From NCBI RefSeq assembly GCF_913063425.1, contig NZ_CAJXYK010000052.1:1-40011 (forward strand): a DNA stretch of 40,011 nucleotides, given 5' to 3'. Each line of letters begins with the position of its first letter. The stretch's first letter is position 1. The position numbers and the translations under genes were made by a program. Source of the stretch: an uncultured Thiohalocapsa sp. (GTDB taxonomy: Bacteria > Pseudomonadota > Gammaproteobacteria > Chromatiales > Chromatiaceae). The notes below the pieces were generated by a model. That model made no database searches, was not told the DNA's origin, and saw only the letters and a program-made list of their open reading frames with translations. This document shows positions 32,705 through 40,011 of the stretch, one piece after another.

Positions 32705-34249
32705 GTGAACGCGCCCGAGCCAAGCCCCGACGCCTACGGCGAACGGAGGCGACGCAGTACCATCGACACTGGACCCGCGCCGACCGCGGCCCACGCGACC
32801 CTGCGCTCCCGGGGCCAAGGCGCGAGCCCCGGAGTGCGCGCGCCCGGTGACCACCTGCTCGAGCTCGGCACAGGGCGCGCCGGTCGGCAGCCCCGCGCCT
32901 GGGCGGTGGCGGCAGCCGTCTCCGTACTGATCCACACCGGCGTACTGCTCGCCGCGCGCTGGCTGCCATGGCCACCGGCGGCGGGGGTGCCGCAGGTCGC
33001 GACGTCGTTGCAGGTGCTCCATCTCGCCGCGCCGGGAGAAGCGGCTGCGCCCGCCACCGACACGCGGGCGCAAGCGTCGGCACGCAACGACACGGCAACC
33101 CGGGCCACCGCATCTCAGGCGCCATCGCAGACCAGCGCCGACGCTGATGACGCCCGAACATCGGCAGCATCGGCGGCGATTGAGGCGCGGCACTCACAGC
33201 CAGCGGAGATTGCAGAGCCTCAGGCGCCGGCAGCCCTGCCCGAGTCGCCGGTCACCGCAAGTGACGTTGCGCCTGCGCACAGCACGGAGGCGCCAGCGCC
33301 CACGGACCACACGCCGTCGGCACCGCCCCGGGCTGCATCCATCGAGCCGGCACAGCCCCCCGTCGCGCCCACGCCGAGGGCAGACGCCCTCGCCGAGCAG
33401 CTGGCGCGGCCTCCAGTCCCCAAGCCTCAGCCAGCGCCGGCGACGAAGACCGAAGCGGCGCCGACCTCGGACGCCGGCTTTACCATGGCGCCGGCCAAGC
33501 CGGCCCCGGCGGCAGACCGGAACCCTTCGGCGGCGTCGCTTGCAGGCGGGAGCACCGACGCAGCACAGACAAGCCGGCGCACAACCGACACGGCGCATCA
33601 CGAGGAAGCCGAAGCGCCTGCCCGCAACCTCTCCGGGCTCGCCGCGCTGGACGCGGAGATCGCAGCGGCCCGCCGGGCACGGGCCGCCGAGCGCGGCGCT
33701 GCACCCGCATCGGACACCGCCGGCAGACGACTCTCGGGGCTCGCGGCTCTGGACGCCGAGATCGCCGCCGAGCGCCGCCGCAGCGCAGCCGAGCCAACGC
33801 GGCCGACACCAGCACCGAAACGCCGACAAGCATCCGCGCCCGCCGACGGGAGCCGCTCGACAGGTCGCTTGCAGACGTCCCGCCGTGGCGGCGCCGACGA
33901 CCGCGACACCAGCACCGCCACCGATGCCGACGGCGGCAGCGAGGCCGCGGAGCGCGGCCAGGCCGAGCTCCGCTACCTCGCGGCCCTGCGCCGGGCCTTG
34001 TCGCGCGAGCGTCACTATCCGCCCGTGGCGCGCCGCCGCGGCCTGGAGGGCACCGCCCGGGTGCAGTTCACCATCGCCGCGGACGGTGCCTTCAGCGGCA
34101 TCCGCGTGAGCCGCAGCGCCGGCGCCGCGAGCCTGGACGACGCCGCCGCGCAGACGGTGCGCCAGCTCGCGCGCTTCGACCCCATTCCGCCTGGCATCGG
34201 CCGGCGACACTGGACGGTGCGGGTGCCCATCGTGTTCCGCTTGAACTGA
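32705..34249 (+). CDS. TonB-family energy-transducing protein
   Basis: This is a 514-aa protein from a GTG at 32705. An N-terminal cytoplasmic region of about 64 residues precedes one transmembrane helix (about 65-88, AWAVAAAVSVLIHTGVLLAA) that contains the TonB SxxxH motif (Ser73, His77). A long Ala/Pro/Glu-rich periplasmic spacer follows. The C-terminal TonB domain ends the protein: RYLAALRRALSRERHYPPVA, RGLEGTARVQFTIAADGAFS, and DPIPPGIGRRHWTVRVPIVF. TonB couples the inner-membrane proton gradient to outer-membrane receptors. The spacer holds a duplicated LSGLAALDAEIAA(A/E)RR unit. Neither exbB, exbD nor a receptor gene is adjacent. Starts further upstream (to 32414) are possible but encode low-complexity residues. 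Confidence 0.88.
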   Translation: MNAPEPSPDAYGERRRRSTIDTGPAPTAAHATLRSRGQGASPGVRAPGDHLLELGTGRAGRQPRAWAVAAAVSVLIHTGVLLAARWLPWPPAAGVPQVATSLQVLHLAAPGEAAAPATDTRAQASARNDTATRATASQAPSQTSADADDARTSAASAAIEARHSQPAEIAEPQAPAALPESPVTASDVAPAHSTEAPAPTDHTPSAPPRAASIEPAQPPVAPTPRADALAEQLARPPVPKPQPAPATKTEAAPTSDAGFTMAPAKPAPAADRNPSAASLAGGSTDAAQTSRRTTDTAHHEEAEAPARNLSGLAALDAEIAAARRARAAERGAAPASDTAGRRLSGLAALDAEIAAERRRSAAEPTRPTPAPKRRQASAPADGSRSTGRLQTSRRGGADDRDTSTATDADGGSEAAERGQAELRYLAALRRALSRERHYPPVARRRGLEGTARVQFTIAADGAFSGIRVSRSAGAASLDDAAAQTVRQLARFDPIPPGIGRRHWTVRVPIVFRLN

Positions 34250-34388
34250 CACCGGCGCACCGCGCAAGATGGCGAGCGGCCCGCCGCCCGGACAGCACAG
34301 GCTGCGCGGCACCGACCCCACCGTCGGCGGCCGGGGCGCCCGTCCCAAGAAGCCCCGGAGCCGATCACCGCAACACGAGGACAGCAGC

Positions 34389-35162
34389 ATGGCCACCCCG
34401 GACCTCGCCCCCATCGAAGACCTGCAACGCGAGCTGAATGCGCATCCGGTCTACGCGGAGGTCAAGGACCTCGCAGACCTGCGCGTGTTCATGTCCCACC
34501 ACGTCTATGCGGTCTGGGACTTCATGTCGCTGATCAAGTACCTGCAGCGCACGGTCGCCCCCACCACCACGCCCTGGTCGCCGCCCGCCGAGCCCGCGGT
34601 GGCCTACTTCATCAATCAGCTGGTGCTGGAAGAAGAATCCGACGCGATGGAGACGCCGGCGGGCACCGAGTACAGCAGCCATTATCAGCTCTACCTGAAG
34701 GCCATGGCAGAGATCGGCGCCGACGCCGACGCCCCGCTGCGCTTCCTGGACCGGGTGCGGCAGGACGGCCTCGACGCCGCCCTCTATGCCGAAGCCACCC
34801 CCGTGCCGGCGCGCTACTTCTCCGAGACCACCTTCTGCTTCATCCGCGACGACAAGCCGCATGCCGCTGCCGCAGCACTGGCGGTGGGGCGTGAGCGGAT
34901 CATCCCCGACATGTTCCGCCGCCTGCTCACCAGCGCCGGCGTCGGCGCCGAGCAGGCGCCCATCTTCCACTACTACCTGAACCGCCACGTGCACCTGGAT
35001 GAGGACTTCCACGGCCCCCTGTCGCTGCGGCTGCTGGACCACCTGTGCGGTGACGACACCAAACGCCTGGAAGAGGCCGCCACCGCGGCCGAAGAGGCCA
35101 TCTGTGCCCGCATTCGCTTCTGGGACGGCGTGCTCGCCGCCATGCGTGCCGGGCGGGGCTGA
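34389..35162 (+). CDS. DUF3050 (heme-oxygenase-like fold) protein
   Basis: This 257-aa protein matches DUF3050: LQRELNAHPVYAEVKDLADL, FMSHHVYAVWDFMSLIKYLQ, NQLVLEEESDAMETPAGTEY, ETTFCFIRDDKPHAAAAALA and YYLNRHVHLDEDFHGPLSLR. The spread of His and Glu in helices (HHVYAVWDF, EEESD, NRHVHLDED) fits the heme-oxygenase-like all-helical family, many of whose members use a di-iron centre. The reaction is unknown. GAGGA lies seven bases before the ATG at 34389, which decides the start. It is between the TonB-family and DsrC-family genes on the same strand. Confidence 0.85.
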   Translation: MATPDLAPIEDLQRELNAHPVYAEVKDLADLRVFMSHHVYAVWDFMSLIKYLQRTVAPTTTPWSPPAEPAVAYFINQLVLEEESDAMETPAGTEYSSHYQLYLKAMAEIGADADAPLRFLDRVRQDGLDAALYAEATPVPARYFSETTFCFIRDDKPHAAAAALAVGRERIIPDMFRRLLTSAGVGAEQAPIFHYYLNRHVHLDEDFHGPLSLRLLDHLCGDDTKRLEEAATAAEEAICARIRFWDGVLAAMRAGRG

Positions 35163-35196
35163 GCGCCGCAGGGCAGCCAACAGGCGCCGACGCGCT

Positions 35197-35223
35197 TAGC
35201 CCTGATGTGAGAGGGGTAGAATC
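35197..35223 (+). promoter_or_regulatory. Candidate promoter for the dsrC-like gene
   Basis: TTAGCC (35197-35202) and TAGAAT (35218-35223) are 15 bases apart; taking CTTAGC as the -35 gives 16. The -10 box is good for this GC-rich context and sits about 90 bases before the ATG. The 149-base gap after the DUF3050 stop makes a separate transcript likely. Confidence 0.45.
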
Positions 35224-35311
35224 CCGCTGCCGCAACCCTATTGAGGCTGGGGACATGCACAAGGGCAGCGCAGCGGCGCGCCCACCAACCACAGCCGCGA
35301 GAGGTACCGCA

Positions 35312-35608
35312 ATGGCAGTCAGCGTGCCCGTGGACGGCGAGGGCTTCCTCGTCAACCGCGACGACTGGAACGAAGACCTGGCCTGTGAGCTCGCCCAGGA
35401 GGACGAGTTCGAAATGACCGACCAAGTGATGCAATTCATCCGCGAAGCCCGTGCCATGTACGACAATGACGGTGTAGTGCCGCCCATCCGCATCTTCGCC
35501 AAGAAGCAGGGCGTGAGCACCAAAGAGCTCTACGGCATCTTCAAGAAGGGCCCGATGAAGCTCATCTGCAAATGGGGCGGCCTGCCCAAGCCCACGGGCT
35601 GTGTCTGA
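35312..35608 (+). CDS. DsrC/TusE-family sulfur carrier protein, two-cysteine form
   Basis: This 98-aa protein ends CKWGGLPKPTGCV, the DsrC C-terminal arm. Cys97 is penultimate and Cys86 lies ten intervening residues upstream, the CX10C pattern of true DsrC proteins that cycle a trisulfide or persulfide. TusE-type relay proteins keep only the last cysteine. The N-terminal FLVNRDDWNEDLACELAQED also fits. The middle (MTDQVMQFIREARAMYDNDG, then VVPPIRIFAKKQGVSTKELY) is shorter than canonical DsrC, and the usual Trp-containing helix is changed. This may be one of the DsrC-like paralogues used in regulation or in other sulfur-transfer steps. The ATG at 35312 has GAGAGG seven bases upstream. No dsrAB is in the window. 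Confidence 0.88.
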   Translation: MAVSVPVDGEGFLVNRDDWNEDLACELAQEDEFEMTDQVMQFIREARAMYDNDGVVPPIRIFAKKQGVSTKELYGIFKKGPMKLICKWGGLPKPTGCV

Positions 35609-35742
35609 GCCTGGGCGCGGCAGCTCCCCCATAATCGGCTTCGGCGCCGTGCATGGCGCACGGCGCGAACCGGCCACGGGGCCACCGCGGCACCCGCGGC
35701 CACCCACCATGTCCCCACGATGAACCGACGAGGAAGCAACCC

Positions 35743-35967
35743 ATGGCAACGGTGCTCAAGACCAAGGGTGATCCGCTCTGGAAGCGTGCCGACGACCCCG
35801 GCTACCGGGTCGGCTGGCGCAGCAAGGCGAAGTTCGAGAAGGGCCATCTCGACGGCGAGATGACCTACGGCGAGGCGGAGGCCAAGGCCCGGGAGCTGGC
35901 CGCCAAGGAGCCGGACAAGACCTTCTACCCCGAGCTCATCATCACCGAGGAAGCAGGCGCGCACTGA
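35743..35967 (+). CDS. Small uncharacterised basic/acidic protein
   Basis: This 74-aa protein from the ATG at 35743 has AGGA nine bases upstream. The sequence (MATVLKTKGDPLWKRADDPG, YRVGWRSKAKFEKGHLDGEM, TYGEAEAKARELAAKEPDKT) is compact, with strong coding character and no signal peptide or cysteine. I recognise no family. It is flanked by the dsrC-like gene (135 bases upstream) and the kinase gene (4 bases downstream), so it is likely co-transcribed with the kinase. Confidence 0.7.
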   Translation: MATVLKTKGDPLWKRADDPGYRVGWRSKAKFEKGHLDGEMTYGEAEAKARELAAKEPDKTFYPELIITEEAGAH

Positions 35968-35971
35968 GGCC

Positions 35972-38900
35972 TTGCGCCCGCGCCATCGGCCAGGGAAGGC
36001 CACCTTCCAGGCCACGGCGACCGCGTTGTCTCTGGCCACAGCCCCCCACACCGCGGTGGCGGCATCGGCGGCCGCGGACACCGGCCTGCCCACGCTGGTG
36101 GCGGTTGCGCTGCTCGCCCTCGCGCTCGCGGGCGTAGGCGGCTCACTCTGGCAGACGGCGCAGCGGCACCGGCAGGCACTCCGGGACCGGCAGCAGCACC
36201 TGGAGGCACGGCTGCGGGCCCGCGAGCAGCAGCTCCACGCAAGCCGGGCCGAGGCCGAGCGACTGCGGCGCCTGGCGGCGGAGCAGGAACAGCGCATCCT
36301 GCAGCTCGAGCGCGAGGCGAGCCGACGCGCCGGCCTCAGCGTGTCAGAGAGCGCGGTCCGGGCGGAAGCGGAGACCGTGCAGGGTCCGAACCGGCTCCGG
36401 AGCCGGGTGCGGGAGCACACGGAGGCGCCGCACTGCTCCCGCGAAGCGCTGAAGGCCATCCTCGACAACTCCCCGACCCTGATCCACGTCAAAGACAGGC
36501 GCGGGCGCTACACGCTCGTCAACGACCGCTGGTGCGAGCTCGCCCGTCGCTCGGAGGCCGACGTGCTCGGCCGCAGCGACGAGCTGCTGTTCGCTCCCGA
36601 GGTGGCGGCAGGCATGGCGCGGGAGGACGAGGTCGTGCTCGACCAGGGCGAGCCGCGGCAGTTCGAAGAGGTACGCCGACTGGGTGACGACAAAATCGTC
36701 CTGGAGACCTACAAATTCCCGCTCCTGGACGCGCAGGGTCAGCTCTACGGGCTGTGCGGCATCTCCCACGACGTCACCGAGCGCAAGCAGCACGAGGCAG
36801 AGCTGCGCAACGCCCGCGATCTGGCGCGGGAGGCAAGCCGCGCCAAGTCCGCCTTTCTGGCGAGCGTCAGCCACGAGATCCGCACGCCGATCAACGCCAT
36901 CATCGGCATGACCCACCTCGCCCTCGGCGCCGAGCTGCCGCCGCGACCGCGGGACTATGTGGACCGCGCCCATCAGTCCGCAAACGAGCTGCTCGCGATC
37001 ATCAACGACATCCTGGACTTCTCCCGCATCGAAGCCGGCAAGCTGAGGCTCGAGGCCGTCCCCTTCCGCCTGGAGGAAGTCCTGCAGACGGTGGTCAAGA
37101 CCATCGGGCCACGGGCCGCGCACAAAGGGCTGGAGCTGCTGCTGGAGAGCCCGCCGGACCTGCCGACCGCCCTGGTGGGTGATCCGATGCGCCTGTCGCA
37201 GGTGCTCATCAACCTCGCCAGCAACGCCGTCAAGTTCACCGACCGGGGCGAAGTCGTGCTGCGCGTGCGTGCAGCCGAGCACAGCACCGAGCACCTGATG
37301 CTGCGCTTTTCCGTAAGCGACACGGGTATCGGGCTCTCGGAGGATGAGCGCCTCGATCTGTTCGAGCCCTTCCACCAGGCCGACAGCTCCAGATCGCGCC
37401 GGTTCGGGGGCACCGGGCTCGGGCTCGCCATCTGCAAGCGCCTGACGGAGATGATGGGTGGACGGCTCTGGGTGGACAGCGAGCCCGGTGTTGGCAGCAC
37501 CTTCCACTGCAGTGCCCGGTTCACTCGCCAGCACAAGGCCACGCCCACCCAACCCACCATGCCGCAGGATGCGCGCGTGCTGGTGGTCGATGACAACGCC
37601 ACCGCACGCGGCATCCTGGTGATGCTGGTGGAGTCCTTCGGGCCACGCACGGACGCCGCAAGCGACGGCAACGCGGCGCTGGAAGCCCTGCGCACGGCCT
37701 GCGCTGAAGGCGATCCCTTCGGCCTGGTCTTCCTGGACTGGCGCATGCCGGGGCAGGACGGTATCGCGGTGGCCCGTGCCATCGCTGCGGATGCGACGCT
37801 CAAGCCCAAGCCGCGGGTGGTGATGGTGACCGCCTACGGCGAGGAGGATCTGGGTGATCGCGCCGATGACCTTGAGCTCGCCGCCTGCCTTGCCAAGCCC
37901 GTCAGCGCCTCGGCGGTGTACGAGGCCATGCTGCCGCCACCGGAGCGCACAGCAGCGGCGCCCGCAGCACCCCGCCGGCGCCTCGGCGACCCAAAAGACC
38001 TGGAGCGCCTGCACAATGCCCGGGTGCTGCTCGCCGAGGACCATGCCATCAACCGCGACCTTGCGGTGGAGATCCTCACGGCATCCGGTCTGTTCGTGGA
38101 CGTGGCGAAAAATGGACGCGAGGCGGTGGAGATGGTTCAGGCCCACCGCTATGACGCGGTGCTGATGGACATCCACATGCCGGAGCTCGACGGCTACGCC
38201 GCCACCGGGCACATCCGCGCCCGCTCAGAGCACGCGGACCTGCCCATCATCGCCATGACGGCCAATACCGGGGCGGCGGAGCGCCGGCGTGCACTGGAAG
38301 CCGGCATGAACGACCACCTCAGCAAGCCCGTGGACGTCCATCAACTGTTCGCGAAGCTCGCACAATGGGTACAGCCCCGGACACCGGGGGCGGCCGGATC
38401 GGCTGGCGACGACGCGATGCGCGCGGAAGCCGACCCGGATGCGGCCGGGGCGCCCGCGTCAGGACAGCAATCCCCGCTGCGGCGCACCATGCTGCGGCGA
38501 TTCTGTGACGAGTACCAAGGCTTCGCCGCGAGCTTCAGCGCCGCCGGGAACGAGCCCCGCCCGGACGCCCGGCTGCGCCTCGCACACACGCTGAAGGGCG
38601 TCGCCGGGAACCTCGGCCTGATGGAGATTGCCGCGCAAGCCGGCGAGCTGGAGGCCAGCTGCCGCAACGCTGCGCCCGCGGACGAGCTGGCGCCGCTGGC
38701 GGCGTCCATCGAGGCGCAGGTGGTGCAGCTGGCGGCGACCCTGGATCGATTGGCACCGCCGGCACCGACTGAGCCCCTGCCCTGTTGCGAGCTGCCGGCC
38801 CTGGATGCGGCGAGCGCGGCCCGGTGCCGCGACCTGGCAGCACGGCTCTTGGCCCTGCTCGGCGACGGCGATGCCGAGGCACTGGCGACGGCGGCGGCCC

Positions 38901-39283
38901 TGGCCGAAGCCGTCGGCGCGGACAGCGACCTGGGCCGGCGCATCGCCACCCTGCGGCGGCGGGTGGAGGGATTCGAGTTCGCCGCCGCCGCCGCGGAGCT
39001 TGAGGCGCTGCGGGATCCCATCGAGCGCCTGGGAAACGCCGGTGAGGCGGAGCCGTGCGCAAGCCTGGACCACCTGATCACCCGCCTGCGCAGGCTCCTG
39101 GACGCGGACGACACGGACGCTGCGGATGCCGCGGCGGACCTCGCAAAGGCGTTGGCGGGCAGGCCGCAGCAGGCCGCCGTGGCAGAACGCGTCCGGCAGC
39201 GTATCGACGAGTTCGACTACACTGCCGCGCGTACAGCGCTCGCAGAGCTGAGACAAGGGCACGCACCGGAGGGCGGGGAGTGA
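35972..39283 (+). CDS. Hybrid sensor histidine kinase with PAS, two receivers and Hpt
   Basis: This is an 1103-aa multidomain kinase. In order it has a transmembrane segment (about 38-60), a coiled coil (about 65-115), a PAS domain (about 155-275, ILDNSPTLIHVKDRRGRYTL), HisKA with His301 (SVSHEIRTPINAIIGMTH), HATPase (about 400-515; NLASNAVKF and FGGTGLGLAICKRL), receiver 1 with Asp589 (LVFLDWRMPG), and receiver 2 with Asp733 (AVLMDIHMPELDG). An Hpt domain with His872 (LAHTLKGVAGNLGL) comes next, then two repeats of a helical module. It would run a His-Asp-His relay and pass phosphate to the overlapping response regulator. The start is uncertain: the frame opens at a TTG (35972) four bases after the previous stop, and no clear ATG precedes the membrane segment. 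Confidence 0.92.
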   Translation: MRPRHRPGKATFQATATALSLATAPHTAVAASAAADTGLPTLVAVALLALALAGVGGSLWQTAQRHRQALRDRQQHLEARLRAREQQLHASRAEAERLRRLAAEQEQRILQLEREASRRAGLSVSESAVRAEAETVQGPNRLRSRVREHTEAPHCSREALKAILDNSPTLIHVKDRRGRYTLVNDRWCELARRSEADVLGRSDELLFAPEVAAGMAREDEVVLDQGEPRQFEEVRRLGDDKIVLETYKFPLLDAQGQLYGLCGISHDVTERKQHEAELRNARDLAREASRAKSAFLASVSHEIRTPINAIIGMTHLALGAELPPRPRDYVDRAHQSANELLAIINDILDFSRIEAGKLRLEAVPFRLEEVLQTVVKTIGPRAAHKGLELLLESPPDLPTALVGDPMRLSQVLINLASNAVKFTDRGEVVLRVRAAEHSTEHLMLRFSVSDTGIGLSEDERLDLFEPFHQADSSRSRRFGGTGLGLAICKRLTEMMGGRLWVDSEPGVGSTFHCSARFTRQHKATPTQPTMPQDARVLVVDDNATARGILVMLVESFGPRTDAASDGNAALEALRTACAEGDPFGLVFLDWRMPGQDGIAVARAIAADATLKPKPRVVMVTAYGEEDLGDRADDLELAACLAKPVSASAVYEAMLPPPERTAAAPAAPRRRLGDPKDLERLHNARVLLAEDHAINRDLAVEILTASGLFVDVAKNGREAVEMVQAHRYDAVLMDIHMPELDGYAATGHIRARSEHADLPIIAMTANTGAAERRRALEAGMNDHLSKPVDVHQLFAKLAQWVQPRTPGAAGSAGDDAMRAEADPDAAGAPASGQQSPLRRTMLRRFCDEYQGFAASFSAAGNEPRPDARLRLAHTLKGVAGNLGLMEIAAQAGELEASCRNAAPADELAPLAASIEAQVVQLAATLDRLAPPAPTEPLPCCELPALDAASAARCRDLAARLLALLGDGDAEALATAAALAEAVGADSDLGRRIATLRRRVEGFEFAAAAAELEALRDPIERLGNAGEAEPCASLDHLITRLRRLLDADDTDAADAAADLAKALAGRPQQAAVAERVRQRIDEFDYTAARTALAELRQGHAPEGGE

Positions 39284-39678
39284 CCGCAGAGCAACAGATC
39301 GTGCTGATTGCTGACGACAGCATCACCAACCTGCACGTGTTGAACAACATCCTGCGCCCGCACTACCGCGTCAGGGCCACCCGCAGCGGCGAGCGGGCCG
39401 TGGAGATCGCCGCGCGCGAGCGACCGGACGCCGTCCTGCTGGACATCATGATGCCCGACCTGGACGGGCCCGACGTGTGCCGACGCATCAAGGCACAGCC
39501 GGGTCTCGCCGATGTCCCCGTCATCTTCGTCACCGGCAGCGCCGACGCGGACGCCCGGGCACTGTGCCAGGCGGCGGGCGGCGCCGCCCTGCTCAGCAAG
39601 CCCGTGGACCCGCAGGCACTCCTCGCCGCCGTCGCCGCGCACATCCGCACCGACACCCCTGCCCCCGGTGCGGACTAG
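39280..39678 (+). CDS. Single-domain response regulator (CheY-like)
   Basis: This 132-aa receiver domain has the acidic pocket Asp12-Asp13 (LIADDSITNLHVLNNILRP), phospho-acceptor Asp55 (AVLLDIMMPDLDG), the Thr84 switch (IFVTGSADADA) and Lys106 (LLSKPVDP). No output domain follows; the protein ends soon after the last helix (TPAPGAD). The GTG start overlaps the kinase stop (GTGA) and has GGAGGG upstream, so translation is coupled. It should accept phosphate from the kinase Hpt domain and act through a partner not encoded here, as CheY-type and phosphorelay-shuttle regulators do. Confidence 0.92.
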   Translation: MTAEQQIVLIADDSITNLHVLNNILRPHYRVRATRSGERAVEIAARERPDAVLLDIMMPDLDGPDVCRRIKAQPGLADVPVIFVTGSADADARALCQAAGGAALLSKPVDPQALLAAVAAHIRTDTPAPGAD

Positions 39679-39704
39679 CTCACCACCACCGAAGCAGCGA
39701 GCCC

Positions 39705-39905
39705 GCGGCCGCCGACGCCCAGTCGGCCGCCTGGGGCCGCCGACTTCCAGTCGGCCTGTCTGGGGCCGCCGACTTCCAGTCGGCGCATGCCGCGCTGCGG
39801 CACCCCGCTCCCGCCACCGCCAGCCGGCCGCCCTCGCCGGCACCCGCCTGCACCGCGCCGTCCGGCTGCCCGCCGAGTGAAACTCGGCGCCCCCAGGCGC
39901 GCCCC
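39705..39905 (-). repeat. Third copy of the hairpin composite element, inverted
   Basis: On the minus strand this repeats the order seen at 19839-20190: GCGCCTGGGGGCGCC, then GCCGAGT-TTC-ACTCGGC (39872-39888), GCAGGCGGGTGCCGGCGAG, CCGGCTGGCGG, and a series of GCCGACT-GGA-AGTCGGC hairpins (39768-39784 and 39739-39755) plus a looser one (39711-39727). The central part is more diverged than between the two tandem copies. No gene is present after the response regulator. Confidence 0.8.
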
Positions 39906-39936
39906 GCGGCCGCCGCCTTCCAGTCCGCCTGCCCGG

Positions 39937-40011
39937 ATAGGGGTAGGGAAGGCGTGCGCCTCCCCTCCCTCCGAACCGTGCGTGCGGTTCTCCCGCACAC
40001 GGCTCTCCGGT
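39937..40011 (-). mobile_element. 3' end of a group II intron (domains V and VI), continuing past the right edge
   Basis: On the minus strand, 40005 to 39973 is a 33-nt segment starting GAGCCGTGTGCGG and ending CGCACGCACGGTTC. It folds as domain V: a 7-bp basal stem with the AGC triad, a 2-nt bulge, a 6-bp upper stem and a small GAGAA loop. It is followed by a GGAGGGGAGGCG / CGCCTTCCCTACC hairpin with the domain VI look, and CCCCTAT, giving a 3' splice boundary near 39937. The reverse-transcriptase/maturase ORF would lie to the right, outside the window. The 3' exon begins in a degenerate copy of the miniature hairpin. Confidence 0.8.

Noticed and set aside
36344-38212. 622-codon minus-strand open frame within the kinase gene
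   Set aside because: The plus strand there encodes unmistakable PAS, HisKA, HATPase and receiver motifs; the minus frame has none.

Overview
This window is a GC-rich bacterial chromosome segment. It most likely comes from a gammaproteobacterium of the Chromatiales/Ectothiorhodospiraceae type. The main evidence is the gene run rlmH-maf-rng-yhdP-nitrilase-tldD-pmbA, which is conserved in Gammaproteobacteria, together with AceK, BolA, an AGCS symporter, a two-cysteine DsrC (sulfur relay) and periplasmic c-type cytochromes. The taxonomic call is inferred from gene content and composition only.

Layout. 1-1111 (minus): a partial MlaC/Ttg2-like lipid-transfer protein running off the left edge, then a DUF4332 protein. 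1553-14710 (plus): a membrane-anchored TPR protein, RlmH, Maf, RNase G, the giant AsmA-like YhdP, a nitrilase-family amidase, TldD and PmbA (TldE), a 92-aa unknown overlapping pmbA, a small exported protein and an SRPBCC protein. 14711-17130: accessory strip holding a VapBC toxin-antitoxin pair (minus), frame-disrupted remnants of a DUF499/DUF1156 anti-phage cluster (plus), a bidirectional terminator and an initiator tRNA (minus). 17235-23892 (minus): a class II-like cytochrome c, a di-heme cytochrome lipoprotein, a block of hairpin repeats, a CrtC/AttH-like protein, an M48 metalloprotease and RNase J. 24470-30542: DUF3775 protein (plus), then aceK, an rraA-like gene and aceA (all minus), a CPCC protein (minus) and bolA (plus). 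30720-32078 (minus): AGCS amino-acid symporter. 32705-39678 (plus): a TonB-family protein, a DUF3050 protein, a DsrC-family protein, a 74-aa unknown, and a hybrid histidine kinase overlapping a single-domain response regulator. 39705-40011: a third copy of the hairpin composite repeat, abutted by the 3' end of a group II intron on the minus strand.

How genes work together. RlmH, Maf and RNase G cover ribosome and RNA maintenance, and YhdP and the MlaC-like protein point to envelope lipid transport. TldD and PmbA form one protease. Isocitrate lyase and AceK control the isocitrate branch point, with a RraA/HMG-aldolase-like gene between them. The kinase and its overlapping receiver form one multistep phosphorelay.

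The most unusual content is intergenic. Families of miniature hairpins have variable stems but a conserved apex, and are assembled into a ~175-bp composite element present three times. There are also paired GTACGAAGTACG inverted-repeat elements, GGGGACGGT elements, slippage-prone tandem repeats just upstream of genes, and a 15-bp repeat that multiplies the start codon of the M48 protease. No intact system that I would call new and complete is visible. The best leads are the hairpin family with its intron insertion, the eroded defense locus beside the initiator tRNA, and the start-codon repeat.
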